From positions 1-20,591 of the IMG/VR virus record IMGVR_UViG_3300043395_002975: 20,591 nucleotides of DNA; one strand, given 5' to 3'. The notes under the pieces are model-generated. The model was not told the DNA's origin. It saw only the letters and a list, made by a program, of their open reading frames with translations, and ran no database searches. Source of the stretch: a virus. Of this stretch, positions 16,942 to 20,591 are shown one piece after another (position 1 is the first letter of the stretch; every line of letters starts with the position of its first letter). Position numbers and translations under genes: made by a program.

Positions 16942-18012
16942 ATGCCCAGGTTCGTTCTAGATCCCAACCGGGTCAATTTCACGGTCACCCAAACCGGCAA
17001 AGAGTACAATCTCCGGCTCGTTGGGCGGGCGCAGTCCATTTTCAACACGCTGTTAGGGCTCCTTCCTTCTAACTACATCTCGCTCGTCCAAGGTCCGAAT
17101 TACACGAACGAGATGAAGGCGGTGGCGATAGAGCTGGCTCGTATCGAGCTGGCCTTGGAAGACGTGGACACGGATCGCTCTTTCCCAACGACGCGGCCCG
17201 ACTTCCTCTACTCGATGGTAGGCTATCTTCTTCTTCTGAATGGCCGCCTGCCCCCTTTGGCCTTCGATGACTTCGAGTTTCGGAAGTTTTTGCTCGATCT
17301 CGTCCGCATCTACTTTCAAGGAGCTGTTCCGAAATCGATGCGAGATGCCGTCCAGCTTTTCTACTCAGGGACGGTCAAGATCACGGAGAACTTCATCCGA
17401 ATCCGAGAGGGGGCTTCTGGATACGACGTCTCAGACCAGTTCGGGTTTCAGATCGATGTGACGATCGGCGGCGGAACGATCCAGGTAGGGTCTAGTGCTA
17501 GTTTGACGGTGACGGATGGCGACCTCATCACCGTCACCGGCTTGGCGAACATGAGCATCGACTCGGTGGGCCGTCGCCTCGTGGTCAGCAATGCTGCGTC
17601 GTCGGCAAACAACGGAACGTTCGAAGTCGCGGTGTTTATGACACCATCTTCGGTGAAGATCCGGAATGCGAGCGCGGTCGCAAATGACGCAAATAACGGC
17701 TCCATTGGCTGGAAAGAGGAGGCTCCTGTGGCCTCGTTTCCAGCGGATGTGTTCTCACTCGATTCTGCCACGCGCATCCTTCTGGATATCATTCGACCGG
17801 CCCACACTCTTTTCAGGATCCGGTACGTCTTCACCGATCGCTACCTGCCTAACGACACCATCGGTCGTGTCCTAGACACGATGAAGTGGGCGCTAAGTAC
17901 TTACTACTATGACGATTTCCGCTCCTACTGGGGCGGTCTCAGAGATATCGATCGCCTGGGCAACAAGGAGGCTCAGGTCGTTGAAGACGAAGATCACAGC
18001 AGCGATTTTTGA
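16942..18012 (+). CDS. gpI-like tail protein with an inserted beta domain
   Basis: The ATG follows the upstream TAA with no gap; a G-run at 16929-16933 is the only ribosome-site candidate. Residues 25-150 are mainly helical (SIFNTLLGLLPSNYISL, NEMKAVAIELARIELALEDV, FEFRKFLLDLVRIYFQGAVP). This recalls tail protein I, which attaches fibres to the wedge, and the gene lies straight after the J-like gene as in P2. Residues 188-263 form a separate beta module (LITVTGLANM ... ANNGSIGW) that interrupts the flow between FQIDVTIGGG and LDIIRPAHTLFRIRYVFTDR. The same module occurs in the gene starting at 19810. The C-terminal ~30 residues are acidic. The family assignment leans on position and helical pattern. 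A large fibre-connecting subunit of another family is the main alternative. Confidence 0.6.
   Translation: MPRFVLDPNRVNFTVTQTGKEYNLRLVGRAQSIFNTLLGLLPSNYISLVQGPNYTNEMKAVAIELARIELALEDVDTDRSFPTTRPDFLYSMVGYLLLLNGRLPPLAFDDFEFRKFLLDLVRIYFQGAVPKSMRDAVQLFYSGTVKITENFIRIREGASGYDVSDQFGFQIDVTIGGGTIQVGSSASLTVTDGDLITVTGLANMSIDSVGRRLVVSNAASSANNGTFEVAVFMTPSSVKIRNASAVANDANNGSIGWKEEAPVASFPADVFSLDSATRILLDIIRPAHTLFRIRYVFTDRYLPNDTIGRVLDTMKWALSTYYYDDFRSYWGGLRDIDRLGNKEAQVVEDEDHSSDF
17503..17730 (+). repeat. Shared beta-domain, copy 1 (in gpI-like protein)
   Basis: Codes residues 188-263 of the gpI-like protein. Aligned by hand to the region 20020-20247 without gaps, about 45 of 76 residues are identical. These include ITVTGL, SVGR, ANNGT, the SAVAxDANNG block and the closing W. 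The DNA has diverged more than the protein, so this is not a fresh duplication. Confidence 0.85.
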
Positions 18013-18013
18013 C

Positions 18014-18037
18014 CCACGTAAGAGCTTTTACGCGTGG
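18014..18037 (+). other. Hairpin after the gpI-like gene
   Basis: CCACG (18014-18018) pairs with CGTGG (18033-18037). TAA (18019-18021) can extend the stem with TTA (18028-18030), leaving CG bulged. It starts two bases after the stop codon. No T-run follows, so termination is uncertain; it may stabilise the upstream mRNA 3' end. The rest of the gap to 18094 shows only the AGGAG ribosome site of the next gene. Confidence 0.35.
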
Positions 18038-18094
18038 AAGAACAGGTCTTCCTAGCTAACGCTTTTATCAGGGTCGTTGAACGAGGAGACGCTC

Positions 18095-18640
18095 ATGCTC
18101 GGAGAAATGTACCCCGCCCGTGCCCGACTCGCGATCAGCCACCAGAGGGCCTACGACTATGACGAGAAGCGCGGCATCTATGTCTTTCGTCCCGTCGACG
18201 CGCAGCTCGACGCCGAGGAATACTGGAACGTTATCACGAACGCTGGCCGTGTTGGTCTCCACACGTACGTGTACGGCACGTCTTCGCAGCGCTCGGCGGC
18301 CTCCCCTGTCGTGTCGAACGTAGGGCTGAACTACATCGCCCTCACGAACGACGCAACCGCAGCCTCGAACAGTGACACGACCCTGACGAACGAATTGACG
18401 AACGGCGGTGCGCCGGGCCTCGGCCGGGCGCAGGGCACCGTGACCCTCCCCACGGGTTCCGGCAACCAGACCACGATCGCCCGCACGTTCACGTTCACCG
18501 GATCATCGCAGGCTGTTCAGAAGACGGCTCTCTTCGATGATCCCTCTTCGGGTAGGATGATCCACGAGATCAACTTCACGCAGCGTACATTGTTGACCAA
18601 CGACACACTTACGGTCACCTTCACAATTACAGCGGGCTAA
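18095..18640 (+). CDS. Small virion structural protein, 181 aa
   Basis: The start chosen is ATG 18095 because AGGAG (18084-18088) lies six bases before it. A TTG at 18077 would extend the frame by six residues and would put the ribosome site inside the coding region. Residues ~1-55 are mixed (MYPARARLAISHQRAYDYDE). From residue ~80 the pattern is NYIALTND, dTTLTNEL, GRAQGTV, ARTFTFTGSSQAVQKTALF, then a beta C-terminus NDTLTVTFTITAG. I recall this arrangement as common in tail-associated proteins of unknown function in many phages, from memory only. It occupies the place of the fibre genes in P2-type clusters but is far too short for a fibre by itself. It may be a baseplate- or fibre-attached cap. 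Confidence 0.7.
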   Translation: MLGEMYPARARLAISHQRAYDYDEKRGIYVFRPVDAQLDAEEYWNVITNAGRVGLHTYVYGTSSQRSAASPVVSNVGLNYIALTNDATAASNSDTTLTNELTNGGAPGLGRAQGTVTLPTGSGNQTTIARTFTFTGSSQAVQKTALFDDPSSGRMIHEINFTQRTLLTNDTLTVTFTITAG

Positions 18641-18742
18641 ACGGCACACACCCCACGCGAACGACGAGGTCACCCCTGCGTGAGAGGTCTGACGGAGATG
18701 CTGTGAATGTGTTGTCTATTGGTGATCCCTCCCCCCATATTG

Positions 18743-18752
18743 TGGTATAGAT
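18743..18752 (+). promoter_or_regulatory. Possible extended -10 promoter for the endonuclease gene
   Basis: TG-G-TATAGA at 18743-18751 resembles an extended -10 element (TGnTATAAT), with a mismatch at the important last position. Initiation would fall about 18757-18759, on the GTG start codon, giving a nearly leaderless mRNA without the left arm of the adjacent inverted repeat. No -35 at the usual distance is convincing; TTGTCT at 18712 is 28 bases away. The rest of the gap 18641-18758 holds nothing I can support. Confidence 0.3.
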
Positions 18753-18782
18753 AACGCCGTGGGTATTCATGGCGTTATCTAT
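18747..18782 (+). promoter_or_regulatory. Perfect 12-bp inverted repeat enclosing the GTG start
   Basis: ATAGATAACGCC (18747-18758) is exactly complementary to GGCGTTATCTAT (18771-18782), with a 12-base spacer that begins with the GTG start codon (18759-18761). In RNA this is a long hairpin with the start codon in the loop. As DNA it is a palindromic operator-like site. No T-run follows, so it is not an intrinsic terminator. T4 homing endonuclease genes are known to hide their ribosome sites in hairpins of read-through transcripts, and I-TevI can repress its own promoter. Which use applies here is an inference. Confidence 0.75.
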
Positions 18783-19733
18783 GCGTTAATCGACCCCCGT
18801 TCAGATACGGTTCGGTATATCGGGCAGACCACTTACGATGAGCCAACACAAAGGTTGGCTGCTCACCTTTGTCCATCCGCGGTGAAGAAACACTCCTACC
18901 TTGCGCGATGGTTAAAGGGGATCGTGGATCAGGGTCTAAAGCCCGAGATGGTCTTGCTCGATGTTGCCTATACTCAGGCGGAGCTGGACCAACTTGAGAT
19001 GGGGCACATTGCGAGATACCGACAGGAGAGTTTTCGCCTCGTCAATCTCTCCGATGGTGGTGGCGGTCGTCATGGTTCAAGAAACTCCCCAGAGGCGTAC
19101 GAAAGGACTCGTCAGGCTCATTTAGGGAAGCCCAAACCGAAGAGCCCCGAATGGTGCGAACACATGGCTAAGGTCATGGCTAGGCGCCGGACCAACACGC
19201 AGGAGCACATGGACATGCTCCACACGCTTCGTCTGAGGACCACTCATTCCTACGAGACGAAGGCCCGCATCTCTGCGGCGAAGAAGGGCGTACCCTCCGC
19301 CTTCAAGGGTCGCGAGCACACACCCGAAGCCAAAGCGGCCAATGCTGCGGCCCACGTCGGAAAGATGACGGGCGCGAAGCATGCACAGTGGGACGACAGT
19401 ATCGATACTGAGAGGGACATCCTCGCGCGCCTGAGGACGGGCATGACGGCGACGGACGTGGCGAAGGCGATCGGGAAGACTCGAACGTTTGTGCAACGGC
19501 GGCTCGCCGGAATCGACCTCGCGAGTCACGGGATCGTGCTCAAGCGGGGCGCCCGTAAGGGAGCCGATCAGAGCCACGTCAAGCGCCGCAAGGGCGCCGA
19601 GCATCACGCATACCGGGCAGATATCGACGACGAGGTCATCAAGGTTCTTCACGCGGAGGGTCTTTCTCCGCAAGCGATCGCGAATAGGTTGGGCTGCTCC
19701 GAGACGATGGTTCGTGGGCGTTTAGGGCTCTGA
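18759..19733 (+). CDS. GIY-YIG homing endonuclease, free-standing
   Basis: This 324-residue protein has a GIY-YIG nuclease domain in residues ~5-103: VIY at 6-8, YIG at 20-22, catalytic-type Arg 32 (QRLAAHL), Glu 80 (LEMGHIARY) and Asn 96 before a Gly run (LVNLSDGGGG). Two NUMOD3-like basic DNA-binding motifs follow at ~107-147 (SPEAYERTRQAHLGKPKPKS) and ~185-225 (THSYETKARISAAKKG; FKGREHTPEAKAANAAAH). Two HTH-like segments lie at ~220-260 (ILARLRTGMTATDVAKAIGK) and the C-terminus (HAEGLSPQAIANRLGCSETM). The family cuts a target in endonuclease-free relatives and spreads by repair copying. GTG 18759 is the only start that keeps the first nuclease strand: an in-frame stop lies at 18723-18725 and no Shine-Dalgarno is visible. 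By hand count, lines in the nuclease part are ~52-53% GC and in the HTH part 63-70%, hinting at a composite gene. Confidence 0.9.
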   Translation: MGIHGVIYALIDPRSDTVRYIGQTTYDEPTQRLAAHLCPSAVKKHSYLARWLKGIVDQGLKPEMVLLDVAYTQAELDQLEMGHIARYRQESFRLVNLSDGGGGRHGSRNSPEAYERTRQAHLGKPKPKSPEWCEHMAKVMARRRTNTQEHMDMLHTLRLRTTHSYETKARISAAKKGVPSAFKGREHTPEAKAANAAAHVGKMTGAKHAQWDDSIDTERDILARLRTGMTATDVAKAIGKTRTFVQRRLAGIDLASHGIVLKRGARKGADQSHVKRRKGAEHHAYRADIDDEVIKVLHAEGLSPQAIANRLGCSETMVRGRLGL

Positions 19734-19741
19734 GTTTACGG

Positions 19742-19767
19742 ACTGCCCCCAATCAAGGCAGTTTTCT
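19742..19767 (+). terminator. Probable intrinsic terminator after the endonuclease gene
   Basis: ACTGCC (19742-19747) pairs perfectly with GGCAGT (19757-19762) around a 9-base loop. The stem runs straight into a short T-rich tail (TTTTCT). It lies eight bases after the endonuclease stop. The stem is short, so efficiency may be modest. Together with the regulatory repeat in front, it gives the endonuclease gene its own transcription boundaries. Confidence 0.55.
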
Positions 19768-19809
19768 AATAGAGCTTTCATGGGCAGCCTCTCGTGAGGA
19801 AGAGGGGCT

Positions 19810-20591
19810 ATGCCTGACGTCGTCATTGCGAACACACAGGTGCAAGCCACGAACAACACGTGGAGTGGTGTTTGGAAGCTTACTCGTGCCATGAAGAAGG
19901 CGGGGTGGCGATACATTGGGTCATCCAATGGTACATCGAAGGACACTACTGGGAACCCGTCGAACGACTACTGGGGCGCTCAGAACACGGTAGCCGGACA
20001 AACAGGGTCCGCGGCGGCGTTGACGACGATCTCAGGGCCAGATATTACGGTTACGGGGCTCACGGGTATGTCGACTTCTTCAGTGGGCCGCTTCCTTCGA
20101 GTCACTGGGGCTGCATCTGCTGCGAACAACGGGACGTGGCAGATCGTCGCCTTCATCTCTGCGACATCGGTGAGGATCCGCAACACCTCGGCGGTCGCGA
20201 GCGATGCAAACAACGGGGCCATCACGTGGTTCGAGGACGATCCCGTCCTCGACGCCTACCCGTCGCTCGACAGCGTCGCTGCCTGGTGGGCCGCCCGTGG
20301 CCCTGATGTCCTCAAGATCCCCATTGGGTCTGCTTCCACGGGAACGTTTCTTCGAGGTGAGGGGGTGACGCAGACGTCTACGTCCGCGACGGGCGAGATT
20401 CTAGGTTACGTCTACAACACACCTTCGGATAGCTATATCGTAGTGATGCCTCGTTTTGGCACGTTTAACGGATCGAACGTGATTACGGGTTCAACTTCTG
20501 GTGCAACAGTTACGCCGAACGCGAGCGTGATCACGTTCGCCAATGAGGTGGTCTTCTGGAAAGCGAATGACCTCGTAAACGGTACCATCTA
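19810..20591 (+). CDS. Beta-rich virion protein, 3' truncated by the window
   Basis: The frame from ATG 19810 has no stop through the right edge: 260 full codons, then TA, which could still be the start of a stop codon. AGGA (19797-19800) and GAGG (19802-19805) lie upstream. Residues 1-60 (NTWSGVWKLTRAMKKAGWRY, then GSSNGTSKDTTGNP and DYWGAQ) form one unit that looks familiar from phage structural proteins, from memory only. Residues 71-146 are the beta module shared with the gpI-like protein. Residues ~150-260 are another Gly/Ser/Thr-rich beta unit (AWWAARGPDVLKIP, GTFLRGEGVTQT, GSTSGATVTPNAS). Position after the baseplate genes and the repeated module suggest a baseplate-attached or fibre-like protein. 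Its true length is unknown. Confidence 0.75.
   Translation, partial: MPDVVIANTQVQATNNTWSGVWKLTRAMKKAGWRYIGSSNGTSKDTTGNPSNDYWGAQNTVAGQTGSAAALTTISGPDITVTGLTGMSTSSVGRFLRVTGAASAANNGTWQIVAFISATSVRIRNTSAVASDANNGAITWFEDDPVLDAYPSLDSVAAWWAARGPDVLKIPIGSASTGTFLRGEGVTQTSTSATGEILGYVYNTPSDSYIVVMPRFGTFNGSNVITGSTSGATVTPNASVITFANEVVFWKANDLVNGTI
20020..20247 (+). repeat. Shared beta-domain, copy 2 (in the right-edge gene)
   Basis: Codes residues 71-146 of the right-edge protein (ITVTGLTGMSTSSVGR ... SAVASDANNGAITW). It is the partner of 17503-17730, about 59% identical by hand count over 76 residues with no gaps. Here it joins two other beta modules, rather than interrupting a helical/beta protein as copy 1 does. 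Confidence 0.85.

Noticed and set aside
18077-18094. TTG start for the 18095 gene
   Set aside because: The AGGAG site at 18084-18088 would then lie inside the coding region; ATG 18095 has ideal spacing.
18747-18782. Inverted repeat as a terminator for the upstream structural gene
   Set aside because: The arms are perfect but no T-run follows, and the right arm lies within the coding sequence of the endonuclease.
18640-19810. Group I intron carrying the endonuclease
   Set aside because: The flanking proteins are not halves of one gene: the upstream one ends in a complete beta C-terminus and the downstream one has its own start and ribosome site. The gene appears free-standing.
19860-20306. 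148-codon + strand ORF at the right edge
   Set aside because: It is out of frame with the open, domain-bearing frame from 19810, and the translation is low-complexity and unlike neighbouring proteins.

Overview
The window looks like part of the late tail/baseplate cluster of a large double-stranded DNA phage with a contractile tail (myovirus type), or of a prophage of that kind. Every gene I can support is on the + strand. The genes are tightly packed, with TAATG, ATGA and GTGA junctions, and the largest intergenic gap is about 118 bases. There are no rRNA, tRNA, CRISPR or insertion-sequence features. Composition is moderately GC-rich by eye. I cannot name the host or a specific relative.

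The layout follows the classical P2 order spike (V) - gp25-like (W) - J - I - structural/fibre genes, but greatly stretched. A spike protein, truncated by the left edge (2-1870), ends in nine 9-residue repeats that look like a needle-type beta-helix. It is followed by a Gly/Ala/Val-rich repeat protein (1983-2555) and a 53-residue ORF. Next comes a 2,014-residue beta-rich mosaic protein (2840-8884), with three unassigned structural-looking proteins after it (8881-9111, 9117-11318, 11346-12086). The recognisable baseplate wedge set then resumes: a protein with a gp25-like C-terminus (12083-13222), a 1,153-residue baseplate J-like protein (13235-16696), an 81-residue helix-turn-helix-like protein (16696-16941), and a gpI-like tail protein (16942-18012) carrying an inserted beta domain.

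To the right is a small structural-looking protein (18095-18640). A free-standing GIY-YIG homing endonuclease follows (18759-19733), with NUMOD3-like and two HTH-like segments. Last is a structural gene that runs off the right edge (19810-20591). This final gene carries the same ~76-residue domain that is inserted in the gpI-like protein, about 59% identical by hand alignment.

The structural genes plausibly build the central spike, hub and wedge of the baseplate and its attached adhesive parts. The endonuclease gene is a mobile passenger. Its only usable start codon (GTG) lies in the loop of a perfect 12-bp inverted repeat, which suggests tight control of its translation or transcription. All functional names are by motif, composition and gene order. 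No database search was possible.
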